Source of the DNA: Meloidogyne chitwoodi
Lineage: Eukaryota > Nematoda > Chromadorea > Rhabditida > Meloidogynidae
DNA length: 64,000 nucleotides
Assembly (NCBI GenBank): GCA_015183035.1
Contig: JACZZP010000012.1
Location: 992,001-1,056,000 of the forward strand
Direction: 5' to 3'
Numbering within the stretch: the first letter of the stretch is position 1; every line of letters begins with the position of its first letter. Of this stretch, positions 40,010 through 51,682 are shown in pieces. The translations under genes were made by a program, and so were the position numbers. The notes below the pieces were generated by a model that was not told where the DNA came from, did no database searches, and saw nothing but the letters and a program-made list of their open reading frames with translations.

Positions 40010-40876
40010 TTCAAGGCCATCTAGACGCAAAACGAATAATCGCAAGGGTCCATCTAGACGCAGGACAAATAATCGCAAGGGTCATCTAGACGCAAGACAA
40101 TTATTCGCAAGGGGCCATTTAGACGCAAGACAATTATTCGCAAGGGGCCATTTAGACGCAAGACAATTATTCGCAAGGGGCCATTTAGACGCAAGACAAT
40201 TATTCGCAAGGGGCCATCTAGACGCAGGACAATTAATCGCAAGGGGCCATTTAGCCGCAAGACAATTAATCGCAAGGTGCCACTAGACACAGGGCAATTA
40301 ATCGCAAGGGGCCACTTGACGCATGGTAATTAATCGCAAGGGGCCATCTAGACGCAAGTCAAGTAATCGCAAGGGTCAATCTAGACGCAGGACATGTAAT
40401 CGCAATGGGCCATTTAGACGCAGAACAATTAATCGCAAGGTGTAATATAGACGCAAGACAATTAATCGCAATGGGCCATCTAGACGCAAGACAATAAATC
40501 GCAAGGGGCCATCTAAACGCGGGGCAATTAATCGCAAGGGGCCATTTAGACGCAAGACAATTAATCGCAATGGGCCATCTAGACGCAAGACAATAAATCG
40601 CATGGGGCCATCTAAACGCGGGGCAATTAATCGCAAGGGGCCATTTAGACGCAAGATAATTAATCGCAATGGGCCATCTAGACGCAAGAAATCTATCGCA
40701 AGGGGCCAGCACGACGCAGGACAAGTAATCGCAAGTGGCCATCTAGCCGCAGGACATGTAATCGCAAGTGGCCATCTAGCCGCAGGACATGTAATTGCAA
40801 GGGGCCATCTAGACGCAGGACAATTAATCGCAAGGGGCCAGCTAGACGCAGGACATGTAATCGCAAGGGGCCATCT
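40010..40876. repeat. 33-bp tandem array (minisatellite)
   Basis: About 26 units of the type GGCCATCTAGACGCAAGACA then ATTAATCGCAAGG, with small variants (TTTAGACG, CAGGACATGTAATCG, one-base gains or losses). Because 33 is a multiple of three, long open frames run through on both strands with 11-residue repeats. The repeats degrade at both ends and the single-base indels disrupt any one frame, so these frames are not taken as genes. Confidence 0.9.
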
Positions 40877-40879
40877 TGC

Positions 40880-42430
40880 ATGATTTGAGCTCAATTTAAG
40901 CTCTGTATGTGCTAAAGATGAGCTTGATTTGAACTCAATTTAATCTTTGTATGAGCTCAAGATGAGCTTGATTGGATCTCAATTTAAGCTCTGTATGAGT
41001 TCAAGATGAGCATGATTTGAGCTCAATTTAAGCTTTGTATGAGTTCAAGAGGGGCTCGATTGAGCATGATTTAAGCTCAAGATGAGCTCAATATGAGCAT
41101 GATTTTAGCTCAAGTTGAGATAATTTAAGCTCAAGATGAGCTTTATTTGAGCTCAATTTAAGATTTGTATGAGCTCAAGATGAGCTTGATTTGAGCTCAA
41201 TTTAAGCTCAAGATGAGCATGATGTGAGCTCAATTTAAGCTTTGTATGAGCTCAAGATGAGCTTGATTGGAGCTCAATTTAAGCTCTGTATGTGCTAAAG
41301 ATGAGCTTGATTTGAGCTCAATTTAAGCTTTTATGAGCTCAAGATGAGCATGATTTAAGCTCAATATATGCTCGATTTGAGCTAAAGATGAGCTTGATTT
41401 GAGCTCAATTTAAGCTCTGTATGAGCTAAAGATGAGCTTGATTTGAGCTCAATTTAAGCTCTGTATGAGTTCAAGATGAGCATGATTTGAGCTCAATTTA
41501 AGCTTTGTATGAGTTCAAGAGGGGCTCGATTGAGCATGATTTAAGCTCAAGATGAGCTTGATTTGAGCTCAATTTAAGCTCTGTATGAGCTAAAGATGAG
41601 CTTGATTTGAGCTCAATTTAAGCTCTGTATGAGCTAAAGATGAGCTATTTGAGCTCAATTTAAGCTTTGTATGAGCTCAAGATGAGCATGATTTAAGCTC
41701 AATTTAAGCTTTGTATGAGCTCAAGATGAGCATGATTTAAGCTCAATATAAGCTCGATTTGAGCTAAAGATGAGCTTGATTTGAGCTCAATTTAAGCTCT
41801 GTATGAGCTAAAGATGAGCTTGATTTGAGCTCAATTTAAGCTTTGTATGAGCTCAAGATGAGCATGATTTAAGCTCAATTTAAGCTTTGTATGAGCTCAA
41901 GATGAGCATGATTTAAGCTCAATATAAGCTCGATTTGAGCTAAAGATGAGCTTGATTTGAGCTCAATTTAAGCTCTGTATGAGCTAAAGATGAGCTTGAT
42001 TTGAGCTCAATTTAAGCTTTGTATGAGCTCAAGATGAGCATGATTTAAGCTCAATATAAGCTCGATTTGAGCTAAAGATGAGCTTGATTTGAGCTCAATT
42101 TAAGCTTTGTATGAGCTCAAGATGAGCTTGATTTAAGCTCAATATAAGCTCGATTTGAGCTAAAGATGAGCTTGATTTGAGCTCAATTTAAGCTCTGTAT
42201 GAGCTAAAGATGAGCTTGATTTGAGCTCAATTTAAGCTTTGTATGAGCTCAAGATGAGCATGATTTAAGCTCAATATAAGCTCGATTTGAGCATGATTTA
42301 AGCTCAAGATGAGCTCGATATGAGCATTATTTTAGCTCTAAATGAGCTTGATATTAGCTAAAGAGGGGCTCGATTTGAGCATGATTTAAGCTCAAGATGA
42401 GCTCGATTTGAGCATGATTTTAGCTCAAGT
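40880..42430. repeat. 44-bp satellite array with higher-order structure
   Basis: Units begin GATGAGCTTGATTTGAGCTC, continue AATTTAAGCTCTGTATGAGC and end TAAA. At least three unit variants can be told apart: A (CTCTGTATGAGCTAAA), B (TTTGTATGAGCTCAA) and C (CATGATTTAAGCTCAATATAAG). From about 41766 on they run A-B-B-C-A-B-C-B-C-A-B-C. Each unit contains GAGCTC palindromes. The 5' part is more irregular. Confidence 0.9.
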
Positions 42431-42452
42431 TGTATTTGTGTCATTCAACTCA

Positions 42453-42928
42453 CAAGGGAACATCACAACATGCTACTTACCGATTTTGACAAAACCTATA
42501 CCATTCGAAAGAGCTTTTTGAGTAGGTACAGAATCCAAATTTTTATGTGCCCGTTTTAATGTATTGTAAAGTTACGAGCTTTTAAAGTTTTAAAAAAGAG
42601 GCTCTCCACACTTAAGACCACTTCTATACTCTCTTTTCCAGTCCTTTCCTTGCAGAGGCCCTGCCTTCTCTTCTTTTTCTTGGAGCGGCCGCTGCTAGGA
42701 AAGGAAAAGAGAGAAGAGAGGTGATCTTAAGGCCGTAGTAAAGAGTAGAGAGAAAGGGACACTTTTGAAGAGGATAAGGAACTTTTTTTGAAATTTTAAA
42801 TGCTCATAACTTTACAATAACTTAAAAGGGCACATAAAAATTCGGATTCTGTACCTACTCAAAAAGCTCTTTCGAATTGCATAGGTTTTGCCAAAATCGG
42901 TGAGTAGCATGTTGTGATGTTCCCTTGT
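42453..42928. repeat. Inner foldback with about 140-bp arms
   Basis: The left arm, starting CAAGGGAACATCACAACATG at 42453, matches the reverse complement of 42790-42928 at high identity (GTAGGTACAGAATCC, AAAGAGCTTTTTGAG, ATTGTAAAGTTA). The centre, about 42600-42780, has further inverted CTTTCC/GGAAAG tracts around a GAGCGGCCGCTGC palindrome, by far the most GC-rich sequence nearby. It sits between the 44-bp array and the right outer arm. Confidence 0.8.
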
Positions 42929-43173
42929 CAGCTAGACGATCTCTTTAGAATTATACATAATTCATCCATTAAAAAAAAACCATTTTTTGTTAAAAAAGCA
43001 CGTTTTTTTGACATTTTTTTAACATTGTCGGCTTTTTTCAAAAATTTTTATATACATTCGATAGCCCTTTCCATAATCTATCGAATGCATATACATTTAT
43101 ATAAATAAAATTTTAAAGTTATTTAAAAAATTAAAAAAAACGCCCTTTTTTTCTCTTATGGACGGAACCAGTG

Positions 43174-44109
43174 CTCTTCGCGCTTGTAACACTGCTTCTA
43201 AATAAAGTGAAAAATATTCTAAATGGCAAGGGCTAAAGAAACTCCTTAAAACATGTAGGACAAAATAGTTAAATTAAAACATACACGGACAGTAAAATTG
43301 AGCTCAAGACTCAAATCGATCTCATATTGTGCTCGCTTTGAGCTCAATTTAAGCTCGATTTGAGCTCGAAATGTACTCGATTTGAGCTCGATTTAAGCCT
43401 ATATGAGCTCAATTTAAGCTCTATATGAGTTCGAGATGAACCAAGTTAGGCTCAATTTTAGCCCAAGTTTGGCTCATGTTAGGCTAAGTTGGACAAGTTT
43501 TGTTCAAGTTTGACAAAAATTAAGCTCAAGTTAGGCTCAAGCTTGGCCCAAGTTAGGCACAAGTTTGGCTCAATTTTAGCTCAAGTAATTCTCGAGTTTG
43601 GCTCAATCTTGGCTCAAGTTAGGCTCAAGTTTGGCCCAACTTAGGCTCAAGTTTGTCTCAAGTTTGGCTCAAGTTAGGCTCAAGTTTGGCAAATGCTTGA
43701 CTAAAGTTAGCAAAAATGTCGGCTAATCCAAATGTACAACTGTACAGTAATACGACTGTAAAAAATTACAAATATACAATTGTACAAAGGTACAGTTAAA
43801 AAATTGCAGCACTTTTCATATTAAAAATGGGGGTTATGCTTAAAGATTAACCAGGATGGATTTTAAGTTTTTTTTTGTATTTTAGGCGGTTTTAAGGGAG
43901 TTTTTATTAACTGATGTGAGATTTTAATGAGTAATTGTTTTTATGCTGTGGAATGAGGGGTTGCCTTTTTACAGGGGTTAAGGAGCGGGTTATTTTTAAA
44001 GTTGATTTTTATTTTTAAATTGAAGTTTTATTTTTAAGAGGGGGTTTTGAGGGGTTATTTTCTTATATTTTACCCAAAATTTTCTAGAATTAGTGTTACA
44101 AGCGCGAAG
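43174..44109. repeat. Inverted-repeat-bounded segment with GAGCTC-type repeats
   Basis: CTTCGCGCTTGTAACACT at about 43176-43193 is repeated as its exact reverse complement at about 44092-44109. Between them, about 43300-43460 holds the same GAGCTCAATTTAAGCTCGA vocabulary as the 44-bp array, and 43470-43700 holds tandem CAAGTTAGGCTCAAGTTTGG units. The rest (43730-44090) is unique, with TACAACTGTACA motifs. It abuts the right end of the foldback element directly. Confidence 0.65.
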
Positions 44110-45859
44110 CGGTTTCTTTATTCCAGTCGCGAAGCGGCTGGTTTATTTATTTTAAATAAGCTTAAATGAATGGATTTTGTTTTAGTTTTTTCTTATTTTT
44201 ATTTGATTAGTCGAAAATGTTTGAGAGTAAATTTTAATAAAAAGGAAAACGGATAATTTAAATAGCTTTTCCCTTTTAATTTTTAAATAAATTAATTTAT
44301 TCATTTTTTATTTTTTCTCTTGTTGGTTAGCGTTTTTTAAAATTTGTTCTATATAGCATTATTTATATGTCTTAGCCTTTTTTAAAGTATGAGGGAAAGT
44401 GAAAAAAATCTTTATAAATTTCCGGGCTGAGAAAATAATTGTATTTTTATAGAAAAATTAATTCTTCCGTTTATTTAAGTGTTTTTATGTTGCTAACGAC
44501 AACATGCCATTTAAATTTATATGCTTTTATTTTAAAGTTAAATAAATTCTTATCTCTCCAATAATTTTAATTAATTCTGAAATTACTTGTGAAGGAGTTT
44601 GTTAACCAATTTTTTTTATTTTTAAAAAACTTAAACAATTAATTTATTAAATAGTGTTTCTAATTAAAATATAATTTTAATTAACTTTTTGTTCTTCTCA
44701 TTTTTATGTTTTTACTCTTTAATCAAAACACATTATAAATATTTAGTATTTTAATGCTAAAAAACAGGAGTAAAACTTACTGCAAATTAACTATTTAAAA
44801 ATAAATAAAATTAATTTAATAGGCTATACATATTTATTTTTTCTATTTTAAGGTTTTTGATCACATTTGTCCAAATTTTAGTAAAGAAATTAATTATTTT
44901 AAATTTATATATCTCTTTGTCTTTTAAAATTAATTTTTATAAATAATAGAATGTACTAATTTGTTTTTTTCTTATTAAAAAAAATATTTGTTTAACTAAT
45001 TAACTTATTTTAAGAGTTTTAAAAAATATAATTTAATATTAATTAATATTATTTTGTTAAAAAAATATATTAAATAATTGACAAAATTTTTAATGTAAAT
45101 TTGATTTTCAAAAACTATTTTCCCAATTAATTTATAATTTTATTTAAATCTCAATAATATATATTATTTATTTTTTATTTTATTTTTTATGTAAATACCA
45201 TCTTTAAAAATAATTTTTTACATAAAAGAACCAGTTTTTTATTTTTATTTGAATTGAAAACTTGGTTATAAACTTTATTTCCGGCCAAAGGAAAAGAAAT
45301 ATTTATTCAATATTTTTAAATTTGTTTCAATTATTTTTAAAATATAAACATATTTTTTATATTTTAATAATTTTTCTTTAAATATTCTTTCTTATTAGTG
45401 TACCCTTATAAAAGAATAAATAATTTAATATTTATATATATTGAAATTTATTTTTATTTATTAAATAATTTAAAAAATGAAAAATTTCTATTTCTTTATA
45501 AAAAATTGGTTAACCATTTTTTAAGGGCGCGCGACATTTTATTTAATTAATAAGTCAATTTTTATCTCTTTATTAGTCTAATTCCTTTAAATCAATACAC
45601 TTTTTTATATTTTAATTTTAAAACAAAATATATAGACTAATGAATAAAACAAATTTATTTATAATATAAATAGATAGTAATTGTTTATTTGTTTTTCTAA
45701 AACACAATAAATATTTTTATTTTTTTAAATTATTTTTCTTTTTATTATTAAGTTATTTATTTATATACATACTATAAACCCTTAGTTAATATTTTTGTCG
45801 ATTTTTTACATTATCATTAATTTTTTTTAATTTTTAAAATTAAATTTATTATATTTTCA
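44110..45859. other. AT-rich flank upstream of the IRS gene
   Basis: Starts with a second copy of CGCGAAGCGG (44103-44140) and then becomes A/T low-complexity DNA. No exon or RNA gene is supported. It presumably contains the promoter of the IRS gene. Confidence 0.45.
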
Positions 45860-45860
45860 G
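45853..45860 (+). promoter_or_regulatory. Putative spliced-leader acceptor before the IRS start codon
   Basis: ATTTTCAG directly precedes the first exon, with only CTTGGA between it and the ATG. In nematodes this arrangement usually marks SL trans-splicing. An alternative is that it is an ordinary acceptor for a remote upstream exon; the frame is open across it (CTT GGA ATG). Confidence 0.5.
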
Positions 45861-45866
45861 CTTGGA

Positions 45867-48800
45867 ATGTCTTTAATATCATTATCCACAGCTTTTATGA
45901 GTGGTGGTTGTACCATTAATAGCAACAATACTTCTTCAACACTTCAAGGTGGAAATTTATTTAATTTTTAAATTAAATAAATTATTTAAAAAATTGTTTT
46001 AAAAACATAATTCTGATCTATAAAAAAGACCAAAATATATACATAAATGTGTTGATATATAGATTTAAGTTATAGAGTTTAAGTACATATAAATATTGTA
46101 ATAATTATTTTTTACTATAAATATATATAAATAAGGAAGTAAAAAATATTTAATTTTAAGAAGGAGATGGTGTTCGCAAGTCTGGCTCAATTATTTTATT
46201 AATTGGAGGAAAAAAAAGGGGTCAAATTGCTTATGCAGTACTTTCAGAGAGAGCATTAGAATTATTTAATTCAGAAAAATCATATCGAAAAAAGAAAGGT
46301 GCAAGAGCAATTGTTGATTTAAGTAAATGTTTTAATGTTTCTCAACAGGTGTTTTTTTTAATTATTTTTAATTAAATAATAAAAATTTATTTTAAAGAAT
46401 TGCCAAAAGTCTCGCTCAAATTGTGTTTGTTTAATGATGCCTGATGAATGCTTTCTTTTTCAAGGAGCTGAAAATTCTAATGATACAATGGTTAAAATTA
46501 TAATTAAATAGATATCATTTAGCTTTTTTTTAATTTTTTAAATATATTTGTAAAAATATTTTTTTATTTTTAAAGGAATGGTATCGAATTTTATTGTCTG
46601 CTGTAATTTCTGCCAGAGCATTAAATTTGGGTCGCCCAGTCTTTGCCAATGAGTTTTTTGGTATTAAAATTTTTTTTATAAAATTAAATATTTTTTTAAT
46701 TAAAGAATGTGTTTGGGATGTTATTGTTTGTTCTCAACAGCCTAAACTTAAACGTTCTTCTCCAGCCCCTCCAAACCCTGAATTTGCCAATTCTCCGAAT
46801 ATTTGTTCTAAATTACGTAATGAAATGTTTTTATCAGGACGTGGTCGTCTTTGTTTTTATCCTCATACAATTATTATTTGGTAATTTTTAAATTGGAAAT
46901 TTATTTTATTAAAATAAAATTATTTTTAAGTAAAACTGGCATTGAACCTGCACATTCTGGACTTCCAAAATCAGGAATTCCTCCTTTTCGAACAACTGAT
47001 TTTATTGAAATTTCCAGACATTTCATAGCACAATTTGGAAATGTTGAACGTTATTTTCTTTTACGAATTGGAAGAAGTTCACCTATGGGATCTTGTGAGG
47101 TGAGTAGTTTTTATATCATAAATATAAATAATTTAAAATTATTTACAATGTTTAGGTTTGGGTTCAATGTGAATCAGAGGATTATGCTGCAGAAATAAAT
47201 AGAAAATTACAAGAAATTATTCAACGTGAGACAGAAAAGAAACAACAAGCTTTACAAGCAATTCGTGGTCAACAACAATTATCAAATGTATAATTTATAT
47301 TATTTATTTAAAAAATTTAATTTTTAAGGCCTCTTTTCAAAATAATTCTTCCTCCTCTTCCTCTTCACTTTCTTCTTCTATTCCTTCAAATAATCAGTAT
47401 TATACATTACCGTTAACAGCTGATAATGATTGTTGTGAAATAATATCTGATGAAATTAATTTAATTAATAATAATATTTCTGGTGAACAACAACAACCAA
47501 TATTAGAAACAATAAGTGAAGATGAACAACAACAAATAATAACAGTACCTTCTTCTTCTTCAAATATTTTAGATGGAACACGTAAAAAACTTGATCGTTC
47601 ATCATTAAGTCAAATAGCAAAGGAAAAAAGAACTGAACTTAGAGAATGTAAAGCTAAAATAGATTCATTAGAAAAAGAAGAAATTGAAGAACGTTTACGT
47701 CAACAAAAACAATTACAACAAAAAGCAGAATGGGAAATTACTCAACAAAGACTTTTACTTCCTCATTATTATCAACAAAATTTAAATGAAAGGTAAATAA
47801 TTATTTTTATATTTTAAAACAAAATTTAAAAGGGAAATTATCTCTAAAAAAATTAAAATATTTTTAAATTTTATTTTTTTATATTAATTTATTTTTTTAT
47901 AGTTCTGGTGATTCTCCCTCATTACTTCTCTATCCAAAGCCAGATTGTTTATTGGGTCCTAACAGACGACGAAGTTCTTCACAAATGTCAGCTGAAATCT
48001 GTGCCCGAAGCAAATCATTAAGTTTAGAAGAACAACAAGCATTGAAGTATATTTTAAAATATTTTTTTTTTAATTAAAAAATTATTTTTAAAGTTTTCGC
48101 TCATATGGCGGTCAAGTCGGTGGTCGTTTTTGGACAATGGATAAAGCAGACTCTCTTCTTTTATTAGGAGCTGGTTATGGACCTTCAATTGACCCAGAAG
48201 AGACTGAAGATAGTGGAGGTACTCTTAGAATGGTTCCTTGTGGAGATGAAGGTACTACAGGTGGAGGAGGAGATGGAAGCAGTGCTGCCCCTTCTCGATC
48301 CTCTAGTTCATTAAATATGGGACCTCCAACATCTCAAACAAGGCAATGTACACCATCAGATATTTTGGATTCTTATAAGAGAAAAAGAAGTACAAATTCA
48401 GTTGGACATTTGGTGAGAATTTTTTTCTTTATTTTAATTAATAATTATTTTTAAAGATTGAAGCCTATGTTGAATGTCATGCAACTGTTTGTGATGATGA
48501 TGATGATGAGGGAAAAGCAATAGTAATAAATTCAGATGAAGTTAGTGATGGTGGGGAAAGTAGTGGAACTGGTTTAGATGCTTGTTCTTCTGCTGATGAT
48601 GAAGCTATAATTGCTAGAAGACAACAACAAAAAAGAAGACAATCAAGAAAATTAATGTTAGAATTAAAAACATCTGCTGATGGTTGTAATAATTCATTAG
48701 AATTAGATGGAGGAACTGAAGCAGATCAAGTAAAATTTAATTAAATAAATATAATTTAAAAAAAATAAAGAGCTGCTCTTGTTCTTCCTCTGTTGCTAGT

Positions 48801-51682
48801 AGCAGTGCTGGTGAACGTCAAAAGGATTATGAATTACTAGCAGGACAACAATTACATGAAGGATTGAATTCTCCTATAATACCTACAATTTCATCTAAAC
48901 ATCAAAGGAGACAATCTAATGAACATAAGGCATTAAATAATAATTTAAAAAAATATATATTTAATTAAATTACAGAAACAACAACAATTATCTAATAATT
49001 ATTGTAATAATAATAATAACACTTCAACAACAGAATATACTTTAATGGATAGGGTTAGCTGTTCTTCTGATTCCTTCTCTCATTTAGTTATTCCCCAACC
49101 ATGTAAATTAATTCTTTTAATTCTTTTATTTTTTTATTTTTAATTTAAAGGGGATCGTCATGCTAATACTAACAATTGTTTTTGTCCTGAAGATATATGT
49201 TCATATACTAGTGATAGTGGAGATAGTTGTTATTCTTCTATGGCAAATGGTCAATTAAATCCCCGTGCATTTTCTTTTTCTTCTTCAACTACTTCTGATG
49301 CTAGAAATCATCATCCTATTTTATTTCATAATAATCATCAATTAGGCAGTAATGGAAGAATTATATCTACTGGACCTACACATTATTGTCATCAACATTC
49401 ATATCAACAACCACAACATCCTGCAGCTGCAAAATGGACTGCTGCTGCTATGGGAGGACATAATAGAAATGTATTAATATTTTACATTTTAAAATAAATT
49501 TATTTAATAGGTACTATATTCATTAAATAATAATACACAACAACAACAACCTCCTCCACCTCCTTCACATTATGCACCAACAAAATCTGGTTGTTCTTTA
49601 CTTTCACAAAATCAACAAGAATGCTCTTCTTCATCTTCTCGTTTTTCTATGGAAACATCTTTAATTACACCTTTAGAAGAAGAAGAACAACAAAGACAAG
49701 TAAACATATTATTTAAAATAAAATTGACATTTATTTACATTTAATTTTCTTTTTATTCACAAAAAAATTATTTTTATTTGGATTATTCTATTTTTAATTT
49801 AAATAAATTAAAAATCAATTTAGGTCAAATTTGCCGATGATGAACAAAAACTCATTAATAAAAATAATACTTGTGATATTCTTTATTCATCTACAACTTC
49901 ATCTTCTATACTACAAAATCGTAGTGAAGGCTCTGCTGGTGATGATTCACTGAGAAAAAGAGCTTTTTCGCTTGGTTCGAAATCGTGGCTAACGTTTGTT
50001 TTTTTAAAAATTTTTCTTTTTTAATTTTTTTTTATTTCAGCAAACCTTTTCGTAAACTTTCCTCTTCTCATGGAGCATCTTCAAATATTCGCCAACATAA
50101 TCGTACCGCCACATCTCGTTCTTGGTCTTCTTCATTATTTGGATCAATTCATGGAGATTTATGTAGTGTCCAAGAACATTCTTCCTCTCCTGGGTAAATA
50201 ACAAAAATTAAAAAAAAAAAATAGTTTTATTAATATTTATTTTTTAGAAGTATAAATAACAATGGAAATCGTCTTTCTTTATCTTCACATCGGTTAGGCT
50301 CTATTTCTTCATGTTCTACTTCAGCCCAATCCCCAGTTATTAATTCAATTAATATTAATTGTAAAACTGAAGAAAATATTAATAAAAAACAACAATCAAA
50401 TAATCAAATTCCTCAATTACCTAGTCCACTTCCAAATCAACAAGCAAGATCTGATAGTATTGGTTCTAACCATTCTGTGACTCGATCACTTCCATCTGGT
50501 AGTGTAAGTATTGGAACAAATAATATTGGGAATAAACAACAAAGAACATGTAAAAAGCAGTCTCCATCTGGTAAAATATTTTTTTCTAATTGAGTAAAAT
50601 TTTAATAAATTTTCAAAAATGGATATTTTTTATTTTTTTAGACCTTTCTTTTACATTTTTATTTTATTTTTTAATTTTTAGATGAACATTTAAATTTTAA
50701 CAACATTAATAATCTAGATGAAGATCTTGTTGAATTAGATTTTGCCCAAAACTCCTCTCTTATTTGTACTACCCCATCATCAGCATCGACATCTACAGTT
50801 GGGGCTACTCCTTCTTTTTTTGTAACTTCATCTAATAATATTTGTTCATCTCAATGTGTATCAACAATTCCTAAATCTGGTATTTCAAGGAATTCTTTGA
50901 GGTAGTTTTATTTATTTATTTAATTTTATTATTTAATTTAAACAGATCTAGAACAAATAGTTGTGATGATTATACTACTGACATTTATTCTAATAATCAT
51001 TGCTCCAATACTTCTCATCAGACAAAATGTCATTGTAGTGGTAGCCATCATATTTTACCTTCTTCTGGTTGTAGGGGAACATCTTCTGTAAATACTCCAA
51101 TAACTAGAGGAAGTGCTGGAGCTTTAAATTTTTATCCACAACAGGTAAAAAAATCTTTAAAAAATTTTAAAATTAATTTTCTTGTTTTTAGGCATGCATT
51201 CGCCCTTCAGAATCATTTATTCGTTCAATTCGTCAACAACAACGTGAACTTCAACGAACTCGTCAACAACAACAGCAACAAAAACAACGTTTAAGAAAAA
51301 AGTAAAATTTAAAATAAAATTTTTATTATAATTTATTTAAAGGAATTCTACTTTTCCATTACAAGAAGTTCAATGTTTTATTGCTCCATCTGAAAAAGAA
51401 AAAATAGATGCAATGACAGCAAGAGATACTCTTTCCCTTCGTTCTCAACGTAGTGGAAGTGGAAGTTGTTCTCAACATTTTGAAACAATTAATGAATGTA
51501 TTGGTGGTGGAATTAATATAAATGGAATTAATTCTAGGTAATTTTTTGTTATTTTAATTAAAAAATATTTTTTTTTTAGAAATTCATCAGCTCGTGGTAG
51601 TTCCTCATCTGCTATAGAAACACAACCACCTAGTCTTGGTGATGAAAAAGAAATAATTGAAGAAGTAGAAAATACTTTATAG
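45867..51682 (+). CDS. ist-1: Insulin receptor substrate adaptor (IST-1-like; PH + IRS-type PTB)
   Basis: Predicted docking protein of insulin/IGF (DAF-2) signalling at the membrane. The start was chosen because ATTTTCAG, a spliced-leader-type acceptor, lies 6 nt before ATG 45867. About 23 exons give roughly 1,450 residues. The PH domain follows first: VRKSGSIILL, a conserved SYRKKKGARAIVDLSKCFNV segment and EWYRILLSA. The PTB domain has CVWDVIVC, GRGRLCFYPHTI, RHFIAQFGNVERYFLLRIGR and GSCEVWVQCES. The long tail is Ser/Gln/Asn-rich and low in complexity, as in IRS proteins. It contains two YxxM sites, YTLM (49036-49047) and YSSM (49231-49242), which could bind the PI3-kinase adaptor SH2 domains. 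It also has basic Ser motifs RRRSSS (about 47964) and ARSKSLS (about 48010) of 14-3-3/AKT type. It is convergent with the degenerin gene. The symbol is by analogy to C. elegans; FRS2/DOK adaptors are less likely because a PH domain precedes the PTB and the tail is long. Confidence 0.85.

Larger units (their letters stand above)
39500..43168. mobile_element. Composite foldback-type element with satellite interior
   Basis: Long imperfect inverted repeats bracket 3.7 kb. The left arm (about 39500-39693) and right arm (about 42977-43168) match as reverse complements over roughly 190 bp. They include CCATAAGAG/CCTATAAGAA, an AATAACTTTA segment, the ATACATTCGATAG hairpin and AATGTCAAAAAACGTG. Inside are a tRNA-like segment, a 33-bp tandem array, a 44-bp tandem array and a second foldback. 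No transposase is encoded, so it resembles non-autonomous foldback elements. The arms are diverged, implying age. Whether the whole unit moved together is inference. Confidence 0.6.

Noticed and set aside
40054..40894. Overlapping open frames with an 11-residue RLDGPLRLIVL repeat
   Set aside because: They are a by-product of the 33-bp tandem array. Single-base indels shift the frame within the array, and several frames are open on both strands.
40010..42430. CRISPR-like array
   Set aside because: The repeats are contiguous tandem units without unique spacers, and the genome is eukaryotic.
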